DNA of 64,000 nt from an uncultured Eisenbergiella sp. (GCA_910585455.1 CAJUEL010000014.1:38400-102399), one strand, 5' to 3'. Shown: positions 16,006-25,490, counted from the stretch's first letter. Translations and numbers: made by a program. Notes: generated by a model from the sequence alone, not told the origin.

Positions 16006-17604
16006 TCATAGTTCCCCCAAAGCCTGTCCCGCCGTATTTTTCCGGTATTCCATAGGCGTACACCCCACCAGCTGCTTAAAGCTTCTGGTGAAATTGGAAT
16101 AATTTCCATAGCCCACATGGCTGGAAATCAATGTCACCGGCAATGAGGTGGTTGTCAGCAGCATTTTTGCGGACTCCATTTTTTCGTTCACAATGTATTC
16201 CTTCAACGTATATCCTGTATTCTTTTTAAAAAGCTTTGTCAGATATTCCGGATTCATTCCCGCATATTCTGCGATTTCCGACACGGAAAGATCCACATCC
16301 AGATGCTGTCTGATATATTTGACCGTCTCCTGTACCACATCCCGCGAAGCATCCTTCCCCGACAGCTCCTGCAGCCGTCCGGTAATATGTGTCAGCGCCT
16401 GCTCAAACAAATCCAGCCCCTGCCATGCGTTCATATATGTCAGATAAGGAAGCGTTTCGTCAAAAATCCGCTCGCTTCCGATCTGCTGGTCAACCAGATA
16501 AGAAAGCAAAAGCTGCGTAATGCTCTGATGCAGGTTCATCATGCCGGAAGCGTTGATGTGCCGCTTCCCGATATAGGAAAGAACGCTCTCCTTAAAAGAA
16601 AGAAACTGCTTTTGTTCCAGCAGCTTTTTCCATGCGCCCAGCTGCAGCTTGTAGGAATGGCTGTCCATGCTTTTCTCATCCTTCTCCGGTGAAAAAATCC
16701 GGCTGTCCCGGCGCACATTATCCTTTTTTGACCGGAATAAAGGCTCCATGCAGCTTGCCATCTCTTCCGGCTCGCAGACCTCCCCGCAATAAATCGCCGC
16801 CGTGGTCTGCAAAACGCGCAGCAGCAAAATCCGGAAAACCTCAAGCCTTTCGGCAATCACTTCCCTTTCATATTCCTGCTCCCGCTTCCAGTACAAAAGC
16901 ACAGTGAAATCTGCTCCCTCTTCCCCCAGCAAAACCATGCTGAATATCTGCTGTGCCTGAAACACCTCATCCAGCACATTCTGATAGATCAGCCGTAAAA
17001 TCGGCTTTTCAATTTCATCCAGCTTTTTCTGTGACTTGAGTATCTGCACCAGCACCGGCATATACAAGGATTCCCCGATCTGATAAATATTGTGGAAGGT
17101 AATCAGCCTGCGCAAATAGGAATCCTCCGCATTGCGCCCTTCCAGATACTGCTGTGCGCCGATTTCAAGAATGTTATCTTCATAGGTTGAAAAAAAAGCG
17201 CCCCGGTTCATCAGCTCCCGGTTTTTTCGTTCTATCTTGATCTGCGAAACGGCACGCTCCACCACGCCCTTTAATTCCTCCACGCTGACCGGCTGAAATA
17301 CATAATCAAAGCTCTGCATGGAAATCGCTTCCTTCATGTAATTGACATCCGCATATGCCGTCAGAAAAATGATCTTCACATCCGGATCCCGATCCAACAC
17401 CCACTTTGCAAAGGTAATACCGTCCTCCCCGGGCATGACAATATCGCACAGGAAAATGTCATAATGACACCGGTTCATACATTCCCTCGCCTGCATAGCG
17501 CTGTCGGCAATATCAATCCGCTCCATCCCCAGCTCCATCTTCGTCAGCTGCGCATATACCGTTTTCAAAATTGTTCTTTCATCATCAATGATCAGCACAT
17601 TCAT
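16006..17604 (-). CDS. AraC-family two-component response regulator (YesN-like)
   Basis: A 532-residue regulator. The receiver occupies about 1-120, with DDE at residues 7-9, phospho-acceptor Asp54 in FLCDIVMPG and a Lys-to-Gln change in the usual KP position (VFQPVSVEEL). A middle part of about 300 residues is unassigned. A C-terminal AraC double helix-turn-helix follows (about 430-525; DLSVSEIAEYAGMNPEYLTKLFKKN, then ISSHVGYGNYSNFTRSFKQ). YesN-like regulators usually pair with an adjacent YesM kinase. None is adjacent here; the nearest is at 36311-38107. Its promoter carries the 37-bp motif shared by the locus, so autoregulation is likely. Confidence 0.9.
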   Translation of the reverse strand: MNVLIIDDERTILKTVYAQLTKMELGMERIDIADSAMQARECMNRCHYDIFLCDIVMPGEDGITFAKWVLDRDPDVKIIFLTAYADVNYMKEAISMQSFDYVFQPVSVEELKGVVERAVSQIKIERKNRELMNRGAFFSTYEDNILEIGAQQYLEGRNAEDSYLRRLITFHNIYQIGESLYMPVLVQILKSQKKLDEIEKPILRLIYQNVLDEVFQAQQIFSMVLLGEEGADFTVLLYWKREQEYEREVIAERLEVFRILLLRVLQTTAAIYCGEVCEPEEMASCMEPLFRSKKDNVRRDSRIFSPEKDEKSMDSHSYKLQLGAWKKLLEQKQFLSFKESVLSYIGKRHINASGMMNLHQSITQLLLSYLVDQQIGSERIFDETLPYLTYMNAWQGLDLFEQALTHITGRLQELSGKDASRDVVQETVKYIRQHLDVDLSVSEIAEYAGMNPEYLTKLFKKNTGYTLKEYIVNEKMESAKMLLTTTSLPVTLISSHVGYGNYSNFTRSFKQLVGCTPMEYRKNTAGQALGEL

Positions 17605-17679
17605 ACCAATACCTCTGCCTGTGATCCTCTATCGCAGATAATGCCTGCAATACTGCCCATACGCAGTTTCTCAATTCTT

Positions 17680-17741
17680 ATTTTATTATAACCGTCAATG
17701 GTAAAATATGCAAAAACCGATTTTCAGTATTATATTTTCTG
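17680..17741 (-). promoter_or_regulatory. Promoter and shared 37-bp motif of the AraC-type regulator gene
   Basis: On the minus strand the motif (17741 down to 17705) reads CAGAAAAT, 18 bases, TTTTTGCATATT. TTGCAT (17713-17708) could serve as a -35 with TATAAT 17 bp later (17690-17685). TAAAAT stands exactly 22 bp after TTGCAT (17685-17680), the spacing kept at the three other motif copies. Confidence 0.75.
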
Positions 17742-18136
17742 TCGGGAAAGGAGTTACTTTTCACGGGGTGGGGAGAACGGCCGGGAGGGACAGGCAGGGC
17801 AACGGGCGGCGGCAGGACGGCAGAGGAGGACACAGGCTGTTTCCGGCCGCTGTATCCGAAACGGAGAAATTCCGCAAAATGACGGGATATTCCCGGGACA
17901 GGGCGCAAAACTGTCTGAACGCAGTGAGTTTTTTTGCGCCCTGTCCCGTTTGGGAATAGCCGGTCATTTTGCGGAATTTCCCGTTTCGGATAATGTGGCC
18001 GGAAACAGCCTGTGTCCTCCTCTGCCGTCCTGCCGCCGCCCGTTGCCCCGCCTGTCCCTCCCGGCCGTTCTCTCCACCCCGTGAAAAGTAACTCCTTTCC
18101 TGACAGAAAATGTCATAAATGAAATCGATTTTTGTA
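17711..18136. repeat. Giant inverted repeat (arms about 200 bp) in a divergent promoter region
   Basis: 17711-17910 is inverted at 17932-18136 with high similarity; the differences I see are a few substitutions and a 3-base insertion near 17948. The 21-base centre is CTGTCTGAACGCAGTGAG plus a few T residues. The arms are GC-rich in the middle and AT-rich at the ends. The outer ends contain the 37-bp regulatory motif in both orientations, driving the regulator leftward and the CocE-like gene rightward. All open frames here are by-products of the palindrome. A divergent fragment of the arm lies at about 60905-60956 and a short piece at 44877-44897. Confidence 0.9.
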
Positions 18137-18165
18137 TAGGATCGTTCCGTTTACTCTGGTATACT
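18104..18165 (+). promoter_or_regulatory. Promoter and shared 37-bp motif of the CocE-like gene
   Basis: The motif (18104-18140) reads CAGAAAAT, 18 bases, TTTTTGTATAGG. TATACT (18160-18165) lies 22 bp after TTGTAT (18132-18137). There is no good -35 at 17 bp from TATACT, consistent with activator dependence. Confidence 0.75.
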
Positions 18166-18216
18166 GGAAAGGAACATGGAGCCATATTGGCATCCGAGAA
18201 AAGGAGGCGTATACCT

Positions 18217-19899
18217 ATGAAAATCATCAAAAACTTTTCCTGCATGACGCGCGATCAGATCCGGCTCGCCACAGATCTGTACATGCCCGACCAGGATGGC
18301 GCATATCCCGTTATCCTGATGCGCACCCCCTACAATAAGGAAGGCATCGTACGGGAACCGCTCTATGAGCACTACCCCGAATTCGTGGAGGCAGGCTATG
18401 TTATTGCGATCCAGGACTGCCGCGGCGCCTGTGCGTCCGAAGGGAAAATGAACTTAAACGGCGGAAACGAACAGGAGGACGGCTATGACGCGGTGGAATT
18501 TCTCGCGGCACAGCCCTTTTGCGACGGAAATGTGGGCATGTTCGGTCTTTCCTATTTCGGCTTCACACAGCTTGCCGCAGCGGCGGACGCACCCCCGCAT
18601 TTAAAGGCGATCTGCCCGTTCATGTGCTGCTCTCTTTCCTCCTTCGGCACCAGCTCCATGCAGACTGTCGCCAGCTTCCATCTGGGCTGGGCATATACCC
18701 AGCTGCTGGAGCACGCCGAACAATACATGCCGGACGAAGCTTTCCGGAATAAAATGGTTCCGATTTTAGAAGAATACAGGGATAAGCTGGGCGAATTTGC
18801 CAAAACACTTCCGATGAACGAAAACCCCGCCGCCCTTCTGGAAGGCGTTCCCATGCTTAGGGACTATCTGGATCTGGTGGAGGGCGTGGAGAAAAAGGAA
18901 TTCTGGGACAGCATCCACAGTCCGATCTCCTATGACAACATCCACACTGCCATGCTCTGCGGCACCGGCTGGATGGATGGAGCCTGCAACAGCACGATCG
19001 ACAATTACATGGCGGCGCGCCGTTCGGCAGATCCCTTCACCCGGGAAAACGCTTTTCTCCTGATCGGTCCCTGGACCCACGGCGGCATTCTTCCCCACCA
19101 GATCGAGGATGTGGATTTCGGCGCTGAAAATTCCGGAGAAGCGCAGGACGTTTCCGGCACGATGCTCCGCTGGTTTAACCGCTATTTAAAGCAAAAGGAT
19201 GAGACCTTCCTTCCCGACCGCGTGCGCTATTTCATGCAGGGAAGCAACGACTGGCACACTGCCGCAGACTGGCCGCCTCCCCAGAGTATGCCGGTGAAAT
19301 TCTATCTCGCTCCGGGCGCAAAGCTTGGCAGAGATCTCCCGGATGCAGGCGAAGCTGCCCTGACCTATGATCCCATGGATCCCGCCCCTTCCGGAATCGT
19401 CGATTCCAAAAAGCGTATGGCAATGGCTGACTGGTCTGAAATTTCCGGCAGAAAGGACGTCCTGGAATTCCACTCGGACGCTCTTTTAGCGGATCTCCTT
19501 CTTGCAGGCAGCATTCGCGTCAACCTCTATGCGGCAACCGACGTTCCTGACACAGATTTTGTCTGCCGGCTGACTGACATCGCACCGGACGGCTATCAAC
19601 GCCAGATCGCGGTCGGTTATGTGCGCGCCCGCCACAGAAACGGATTGTTTTCAAACGACTTTCTCACACCGGGCGAAACCGTCCTGTATCAGTTCGGGAT
19701 CGGTCATACCGCATACCGCATTCCTGCCGGACACGCCATCGGCATCCAGCTGACCGGCAGCATGTTCCCCGGCATCAACCGGAATCTGAACACCGTCGAG
19801 CCGCCCTCCCTCGGCAGGGATTACGCCATCGCCCATGACCGGATCTTTTTCGGCGGTCAAAAGGCTTCCTGCCTAGAGCTGCCCGTTTTGAAAAAGTAA
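18217..19899 (+). CDS. CocE/NonD-family hydrolase (X-Pro dipeptidyl-peptidase S15 fold)
   Basis: A 560-residue alpha/beta hydrolase. The N-terminal S15 domain has the tyrosine in RTPYNKEG, the aromatic/oxyanion segment DCRGACASEG and the nucleophile Ser112 in GLSYFG. The C-terminal jelly-roll (about 330-550; DTDFVCRLTDIAPDGYQ) is the PepX_C domain. Family members hydrolyse esters or amides, but the substrate cannot be read from sequence. There is no signal peptide, so it is cytoplasmic. The start at 18217 has AAGGAGG nine bases upstream. It shares its regulatory motif with the GH51 operons, suggesting deacylation of imported glycan pieces. Confidence 0.88.
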   Translation: MKIIKNFSCMTRDQIRLATDLYMPDQDGAYPVILMRTPYNKEGIVREPLYEHYPEFVEAGYVIAIQDCRGACASEGKMNLNGGNEQEDGYDAVEFLAAQPFCDGNVGMFGLSYFGFTQLAAAADAPPHLKAICPFMCCSLSSFGTSSMQTVASFHLGWAYTQLLEHAEQYMPDEAFRNKMVPILEEYRDKLGEFAKTLPMNENPAALLEGVPMLRDYLDLVEGVEKKEFWDSIHSPISYDNIHTAMLCGTGWMDGACNSTIDNYMAARRSADPFTRENAFLLIGPWTHGGILPHQIEDVDFGAENSGEAQDVSGTMLRWFNRYLKQKDETFLPDRVRYFMQGSNDWHTAADWPPPQSMPVKFYLAPGAKLGRDLPDAGEAALTYDPMDPAPSGIVDSKKRMAMADWSEISGRKDVLEFHSDALLADLLLAGSIRVNLYAATDVPDTDFVCRLTDIAPDGYQRQIAVGYVRARHRNGLFSNDFLTPGETVLYQFGIGHTAYRIPAGHAIGIQLTGSMFPGINRNLNTVEPPSLGRDYAIAHDRIFFGGQKASCLELPVLKK

Positions 19900-19957
19900 G
19901 CGGCTTTCATGCCGCGGTGGTGCGCCGTCAGGCGCATGAAGGTTTAGTAAAAGACTA

Positions 19958-19991
19958 CGGCTCCCCGGTTGACAATACAACCGGGGAGCCG
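19958..19991. terminator. Bidirectional stem-loop between convergent hydrolase genes
   Basis: A perfect 13-bp stem (CGGCTCCCCGGTT with AACCGGGGAGCCG) and an 8-base loop between the plus-strand CocE-like gene and the minus-strand carboxylesterase. On the minus strand TAGTCTTTTAC follows; on the plus strand the T-tract is poor. The position fits a shared terminator. Confidence 0.7.
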
Positions 19992-20018
19992 CAATCTTAC
20001 AGCCTTATTCCGCTAAAG

Positions 20019-21575
20019 TCACAAGGACTTATTTCCAAATACTTTCTTTCCGAATTCCAGCCGGAAATCCAGAACCGGGCATTCCTGCAAAACCTCCGGC
20101 GTCGCCTGATCCAGAAAACGCATGACCGCTTTATGGTCCTTTTCATAGGGCTTCCATTCCGGCAGAGGATTTCCGTTATAATCCTTTCCGTTTGGATCCA
20201 GCGTTTTCACGAAATTGGTCCAGTAGGAGGTCACCTGTCTGGCCAAATCATAGTGCTTTCCTTCAAACGGACGCCAGCTGTTGCCCAGAGAATCAAACAT
20301 GAACCACAGCTCGGAACCATGGAAGGACCCCGCGTCATCCCCAGGAATATCATGATCAAAAATGCAGTAATAGACGCGCTGCCCTGCCGCCGCGCGCAGC
20401 TCGCAAAAGCCTCTGCTGCCGCCCAGGAAATTGTTGAAGGCATCCCCTTCTGCCAGCGCCTGCGCTCCTGCATCGTCGGTCACCTGTGCAAGCGCGAAAA
20501 ACCGTTCCTTCTCTTCGCCATATTTCTCCGCCCTTTCCAGATATTGCGCATAATTCATGTTCCCCTTGATAAACGGGCTCTGTGTCTCTCCCTGACAGAT
20601 ACATACGATCAGCGGAATATCCCGCAGCCTGTTATTGTAGTAAGCGCTGGGCGCGGATTCCCGGACAAACCTGCCGTCCACGCACAGCCCGAACACATAC
20701 CTGGACTTTCTTTTCGACGCCTCGTCCAGACGGCGCATCAGCTCATGCGCATCCATCCGCTTCGCCTCCTCCAGGTCATTGATCCCGATCTCCTGTAAAA
20801 ATGCAGCGCCGTACTGCTCAGCCTCCTGCAGAGAGGGAATGTAAGCCATCGGCCGTTCCTCGTCCCCATACATCATGGAAACACCGGACTGAATGATCGC
20901 GCCCTTTATGATATTTCCGTTCATGGGGCTGCAAATCTGTGCCTGCACGCTGCGCGCTCCCGCACTCTGTCCGCAGATCACGATGCGCTCCGGATTCCCG
21001 CCAAAAGCGCTGATATTATCATAGATCCAGTGCAGCGCCATGGACTGATCCTGCATGCCGAAATTGGAAATCACACTGTCTTTTGGCGTCTGTGCCGTCA
21101 ACTCCGGATGGGCGAGGAAACCGAACAGCCCCAGGCGGTAGCTGACCATAACGACAATGACCCCCCGGCGCGCCACGCGCTCCGGATCAAACTCCACCTC
21201 ATAGCTGTATCCGTCCTGCAGGCCGCCCCCATGAATATACACAAATACAGGAATATTATCCTCCTTTGTTTCGGCGGGCGTGAAAATATTCAGATACAGA
21301 CAGTCCTCGCTCATTTTATATTCTGCCGCCGTCGGATGCAGCTCCTTCGTATAAAAATCATCATCCATTCCCGGATGAACCTGCATCATCGCCATATCCG
21401 CATATTCGTAGCAGGGTCTTACGCCTTCCCAATCTTCGGCAGGCTGGGGCGCCTTCCACCGCAGCTCTCCGACCGGCGGCTTTGCATAGGGCACTCCCCT
21501 GAATACGCTGATCCTGGGATCCTTTCCCACCATTCCCTGCAGTACGCCGTTTTTTACCTGAACCTTTCTTAACAT
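20019..21575 (-). CDS. Type-B carboxylesterase (paralogue 1)
   Basis: A 518-residue carboxylesterase family protein. The oxyanion HGGG is at 115-118, the nucleophile is Ser204 in GQSAGA and the catalytic His lies in SFHGSELWFMF (about 430). There is no signal peptide. It is the last gene of the operon 25293-20019 after GH51. A close paralogue of the same length ends the other operon (27194-28750). Members of this family in glycan loci remove acetyl or feruloyl groups; the actual ester here is inference. The start at 21575 follows GAGAGGAGAAGG; the longer frame is rejected because it runs through the hairpin-rich spacer. Confidence 0.88.
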   Translation of the reverse strand: MLRKVQVKNGVLQGMVGKDPRISVFRGVPYAKPPVGELRWKAPQPAEDWEGVRPCYEYADMAMMQVHPGMDDDFYTKELHPTAAEYKMSEDCLYLNIFTPAETKEDNIPVFVYIHGGGLQDGYSYEVEFDPERVARRGVIVVMVSYRLGLFGFLAHPELTAQTPKDSVISNFGMQDQSMALHWIYDNISAFGGNPERIVICGQSAGARSVQAQICSPMNGNIIKGAIIQSGVSMMYGDEERPMAYIPSLQEAEQYGAAFLQEIGINDLEEAKRMDAHELMRRLDEASKRKSRYVFGLCVDGRFVRESAPSAYYNNRLRDIPLIVCICQGETQSPFIKGNMNYAQYLERAEKYGEEKERFFALAQVTDDAGAQALAEGDAFNNFLGGSRGFCELRAAAGQRVYYCIFDHDIPGDDAGSFHGSELWFMFDSLGNSWRPFEGKHYDLARQVTSYWTNFVKTLDPNGKDYNGNPLPEWKPYEKDHKAVMRFLDQATPEVLQECPVLDFRLEFGKKVFGNKSL

Positions 21576-21611
21576 ATACCTTCTCCTCTCTTTTCCTGAC
21601 AATCCGGACCT

Positions 21612-21678
21612 GTCTGAACGGCAACGGATCTCAGCCTCTTTGAGTAACAGCTCCAGACAGATCTGAACTGTTACCTCT
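21612..21678. repeat. TTCAGAC-type palindromes between GH51 and carboxylesterase
   Basis: CTGTCTGAACGGCAAC at about 21611-21626 is inverted relative to GTAACAGCTCCAGACAG at about 21644-21660. The latter also pairs with CTGAACTGTTAC at about 21665-21676 to form a tighter hairpin. It is similar in layout to the end-palindrome of the MITE-like elements. Confidence 0.55.
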
Positions 21679-21720
21679 TTTATCCATTTTCCGGCAAAGC
21701 ATTCTTTACGCCGGCAGATA

Positions 21721-24225
21721 TCAGATTTTATCCAGCACGAGCACATTCACAGAGTGTGCCGGTACCTGATAGACGAAATCCGGACCGCCCGCAACGGTTT
21801 TCATAACGGAGGAAACATTTTCCTTATTTTCAAAGGAATTGACCTCTTCGGGCGCTGCCGAGAGCACCTCTGCCATAGCCTCCTCTGCCACAGCGCAATC
21901 CGTCAAAATCCGTACATCGCGTTCTGCATCGTCCACATTCACGATTTTCAGATAAACCCTGTCGGCATCCTGTGTGGCAACCGCGTTGATCAGCGGATGC
22001 AGCGGATGCACCTTTTTTTGTATCAGCTGCCCGTTCAGATAACATTCGTATCCCCGGTCCGTGCATACCATTTTGTAATGATTGTACACCCCGCAGGGAA
22101 CGGATACGGGAGCCTTTTCCCCTTCGGATAACGGTTTGTCAAAAAAGCGGGGAACTCTCGTCATGCTCACGCCATCCGCAAGCTTCCAGACCTGGTTGCG
22201 CACCGTACGCGTCGTCCATTCCATATCCTTCGGCTCGTTACAGCCCGCATCCGTTTCAGGATGATGGTTCCAGACGGACAGGGTGAGCGGATTATCCTGC
22301 TCCGATTTTACATCGATCTCAAAGGTATATTCCCGCAGCTCTTCTGTGCCAAAGACGGCCCAGATGACGGACTCTTCCCCTAATCTTCCGCCCTTGATAA
22401 AGGACTCAAAGGCTTCGTTCCACTCCTGGCTCTTTCCGGTGAAATGATGCGTATGGTTTCCGGACACCATCCGCCAGGCATCCCCTTCCTTTTGGACCTC
22501 TCCATAGATACAGCGGGATACTTCCACCGGCTTTCCGTTCACCCTCGCGTTTTTGAACAGCAATCCTTCCTTTTCACACTGTATCCCCGCAATTCCCTGA
22601 TATACCGGCGGTTTTTCGTCGCTTTCGTTCTCAATTTCCACCACCTCATCCCCCCTGTATTTGCCTAACAGGGAAACGGCATGATAGCTGGGGATTCCAT
22701 ATACCTGATGATTGTCAAATACGATCATGTTCGGCTTCCAGGCGGTATAATCCGAATTCTGAAACAGCGGCGCGTAAGCTGTCAGCCTGACGATATCCTG
22801 ATTTCTTTCCACCCCCAGCAAAAATGCCGCCTCCGCCAGCGCACATTCCATGGATGCAATGGTATTTCCGCCGTTTACCGCATATTCTCCCAAAAAGATT
22901 TTGGGTCCCTCCCTGTCATAATCGTCGAACAGATCCGTATTTTCCAGGAAAAATTCCGGCGCGTCATAATAATGCTCGTCCACAAAATCCGTAGGAAGCT
23001 TTTCCCTCTCCGTATGTCCGTTGGAAATGTAAATAACCTGCGGATATGCCTCCTTCAGGGTCCGGTAAAACATTTCATAGCGTTCCTGATATTCCGGTCC
23101 GAAATTCTCGTTTCCGATTTCCACATATTTTAACCGGAAAGGCTCTTTATGCCCGTATTGCGCCCGCAGCCGCCCATAGGGCGTATTCTCGTCTCCCAGC
23201 GCATATTCCAGCGCATGCAGCGCCTCCTCCAGATATTCCTTCGTCACTTCCCTGGAAAACCCTTTTCCGTGGCGCGCCTGACAGCTCATGCCGCAGTTTA
23301 AGACATACAGCGCCTCCATTTCCAGATCCTCACAAAGCTGCAGATATTCATGAAAACCCAGCCCGTTCGTCGTGCGGTAATGCCACATCAGCTGTGCCCC
23401 CGGACGTTCCCACACAGGACCTATGGTGCGTGAAAAACGAAGCGCGTTCGCCTCATTGATGCCCTCCACCACACAACCGCCGGGGAATCGGATAAACCTG
23501 GAATGTGTATTCTTTAAAGCCAGCGCCAGATCCTCCCGCAGACCATGCCCTTTAAAGGTTTTCTTCGGCATCAGGGAAGTAAATCCGAACAGAACCGTGC
23601 ATGCTATGTCGCTGGCAATGCTGATCCTTCCGTTATAATCCGTACCGCAGGCGGTAAGATCACAGTCATACCGCACATAGCCCTCGCTTTTCTGTACGGC
23701 TATTTCACTGCTCCCCAGGCATTCTCCCTGCGCATTTTCCAGTGAAACGGTCAGCCTTGCAGAAGCATCCGGACAGATCATGCAATAAAAGCCGTACTCC
23801 TCCTTCTTACTGACAGCAACGCCGCAATACCCGATATTCCATATTTTCCCACCCGGCTCAAAGGTGACTAAAAGAGCCGCCTTCCGGTTGGAATTTAACG
23901 TATTTTCCGTCAAAAGCCTGCAGGAAGCATCCTGGGCATACCACCCCGGAATCGGAGTCGGCGCAACCAGACTGGCCCATTCGTCCATCCCTTCCCCGTG
24001 GTTAAAGGCGCCAGGCCAGCCATATTCCGTCACAAAAATCCGTTCCTTCGGATCCGTGGTACACCCTTCCGGAAGAAGAGAATCCTCAAACGCCCGGTTC
24101 CGGATCATTTCCGGATACAGACCGCCGTCCGCGGCATGGTTGATATCTTCAAAAAACAGCCCGTACAGCTCCTTCGCCGTCTGAAACCTCACCTTATTTG
24201 TATGAATCCGTATTGTATCGCACAT
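21721..24225 (-). CDS. Large GH51-type alpha-L-arabinofuranosidase (paralogue 1)
   Basis: An 834-residue glycoside hydrolase releasing terminal alpha-L-arabinofuranose. The start LYGLFFEDINHAADGGLYPE is the signature of the long GH51 subgroup. A carbohydrate-binding-like region (about 90-220) precedes the (beta/alpha)8 barrel. The acid/base is Glu373 in EIGNEN and the nucleophile Glu447 in FLGEYAV. A C-terminal beta domain follows. There is no signal peptide, so it acts on imported oligosaccharides. GGGAGG precedes the ATG. It lies 18 bp after the alpha/beta hydrolase gene and is similar along its length to 30075-32528. Confidence 0.93.
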   Translation of the reverse strand: MCDTIRIHTNKVRFQTAKELYGLFFEDINHAADGGLYPEMIRNRAFEDSLLPEGCTTDPKERIFVTEYGWPGAFNHGEGMDEWASLVAPTPIPGWYAQDASCRLLTENTLNSNRKAALLVTFEPGGKIWNIGYCGVAVSKKEEYGFYCMICPDASARLTVSLENAQGECLGSSEIAVQKSEGYVRYDCDLTACGTDYNGRISIASDIACTVLFGFTSLMPKKTFKGHGLREDLALALKNTHSRFIRFPGGCVVEGINEANALRFSRTIGPVWERPGAQLMWHYRTTNGLGFHEYLQLCEDLEMEALYVLNCGMSCQARHGKGFSREVTKEYLEEALHALEYALGDENTPYGRLRAQYGHKEPFRLKYVEIGNENFGPEYQERYEMFYRTLKEAYPQVIYISNGHTEREKLPTDFVDEHYYDAPEFFLENTDLFDDYDREGPKIFLGEYAVNGGNTIASMECALAEAAFLLGVERNQDIVRLTAYAPLFQNSDYTAWKPNMIVFDNHQVYGIPSYHAVSLLGKYRGDEVVEIENESDEKPPVYQGIAGIQCEKEGLLFKNARVNGKPVEVSRCIYGEVQKEGDAWRMVSGNHTHHFTGKSQEWNEAFESFIKGGRLGEESVIWAVFGTEELREYTFEIDVKSEQDNPLTLSVWNHHPETDAGCNEPKDMEWTTRTVRNQVWKLADGVSMTRVPRFFDKPLSEGEKAPVSVPCGVYNHYKMVCTDRGYECYLNGQLIQKKVHPLHPLINAVATQDADRVYLKIVNVDDAERDVRILTDCAVAEEAMAEVLSAAPEEVNSFENKENVSSVMKTVAGGPDFVYQVPAHSVNVLVLDKI

Positions 24226-24243
24226 AGTTCCTCCCGTCTCCTG

Positions 24244-25293
24244 TTATCCTTTCCGGTATATTTCCTGCATAAAAGCGTCCGTCAGCATCTCCCATGCTTC
24301 AAAATTCGGATATTTTACGGTTCCGTCCATCAGCTTTCTTCCGGCCTGGCCATGGGGCACGCCGGAAAAGGTATGAACCTCGACGGTCACTCCCTGGCTT
24401 ACCAGCTCCGGATATAATCTGTTGATATTGTCAAGGTTAAAATCCTCCAGACCGACCGCATGGAAAACGGGCGGATATACCGCTTTGTCATAATCAAAGG
24501 AATCATGGTTCATCCTCGGTCCGTAAATACAGAGAAAAGCGTCCATGGAGCCGCTGACCTGATCCAGCGCATCCTCTTCATAATCCGGAAACACATCCGT
24601 CATCTTCTGACTGCCGGAATAATACTGAATACATGCCTCCCCTGTCAGCCCGCCATTGGAAAAGCCGGCAAAAGCGATCTGATTTTCCTTTACCCGGTAT
24701 TTGGACGCATTTGCCCGGACGATGCGGATCGCCCGCGCCACATCCGCCCCTGCTTCTTTCCCGCTCCAGGGATTCATATTGGTACGGTTTAAAAGAATAA
24801 AGCACTGATACCCTCTTTCGTTAAAATCCAGCGCCACCTGATAGCTTTCACACAAAACCGTAAAGCCATGGTCGCCGCCGGCACATAAAATCACCGCTCC
24901 CTTCGGCGTCACGTTCTCTGCAACCAGCATTTCGTACATATAGGGCACAAAATCCGGATTGTGGTTATACCGCCATGCCGCATTGTCCGTATATTCCGTC
25001 AAGGTAGGCACCTTGTTTTCGGGCCACAGCCAGATCCTTGGGCGCTCCGTTTTCATCCCCGCAATCTTTTCGCGCAGCTTCCGAAATTCCGGAAGCTTCT
25101 CCCGGATCTGCTCTGTGCTTTCCGTCTCCTCTATCTCCACTGCCATCCAGGCAAGCTTTACCAGCAAATCTGTCGGATAGCACAGACAGTCCTCAAACAG
25201 CGGAACCGCCGCCAGATTTTCTTCCCCGAAAACGCTTCTGACCCGATCCATCCTCGCACGCATTTTTTCGAATAATTCCTTCATGTCTTCCAT
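24244..25293 (-). CDS. Alpha/beta hydrolase, probable esterase
   Basis: About 349 residues. The nucleophile elbow is GFSNGG, with candidate catalytic Asp in VGLEDFN and His in GVPHGQ near the end. The first 100 residues are helical and not recognised. It is the first gene of the operon that also holds GH51 and a carboxylesterase, behind the shared 37-bp motif. Two in-frame ATG codons (25293 and 25284) compete; both sit close to AAAAGG. It resembles the Esterase/BD-FAE (COG0657) group, so a sugar esterase role is plausible but not shown. Confidence 0.75.
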   Translation of the reverse strand: MEDMKELFEKMRARMDRVRSVFGEENLAAVPLFEDCLCYPTDLLVKLAWMAVEIEETESTEQIREKLPEFRKLREKIAGMKTERPRIWLWPENKVPTLTEYTDNAAWRYNHNPDFVPYMYEMLVAENVTPKGAVILCAGGDHGFTVLCESYQVALDFNERGYQCFILLNRTNMNPWSGKEAGADVARAIRIVRANASKYRVKENQIAFAGFSNGGLTGEACIQYYSGSQKMTDVFPDYEEDALDQVSGSMDAFLCIYGPRMNHDSFDYDKAVYPPVFHAVGLEDFNLDNINRLYPELVSQGVTVEVHTFSGVPHGQAGRKLMDGTVKYPNFEAWEMLTDAFMQEIYRKG

Positions 25294-25428
25294 CCTTTTC
25301 TCCCTTCCCTTCTTCTGCCGCACCGCTTTTTCCTCAACCGGCTTTCACCTATGGCGGTGTGACGGAGCTGACGCAGCTACTGTTCACTCTGTGGGCAGTA
25401 ATCTGGCGCATACCTGTTTCACGTTATC

Positions 25429-25490
25429 ATTTTATGATACTTCTTCCACGGAAAATATACAAAAACCGACCTCCCATATCACATTTTCTG
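25429..25490 (-). promoter_or_regulatory. Promoter and shared 37-bp motif of the esterase-GH51-carboxylesterase operon
   Basis: On the minus strand the motif (25490 down to 25454) reads CAGAAAAT, 18 bases, TTTTTGTATATT. TAAAAT (25434-25429) stands 22 bp after TTGTAT; TATCAT (25439-25434) at 17 bp is an alternative -10. The operon start is 136 bp further on. The divergent AAA-ATPase gene begins at 25580. Confidence 0.75.

Noticed and set aside
17708..18245. Several overlapping open frames of 68-128 codons on both strands
   Set aside because: They are by-products of the giant GC-rich inverted repeat; the frames are mirror images, lack ribosome binding sites and match no family I recognise.
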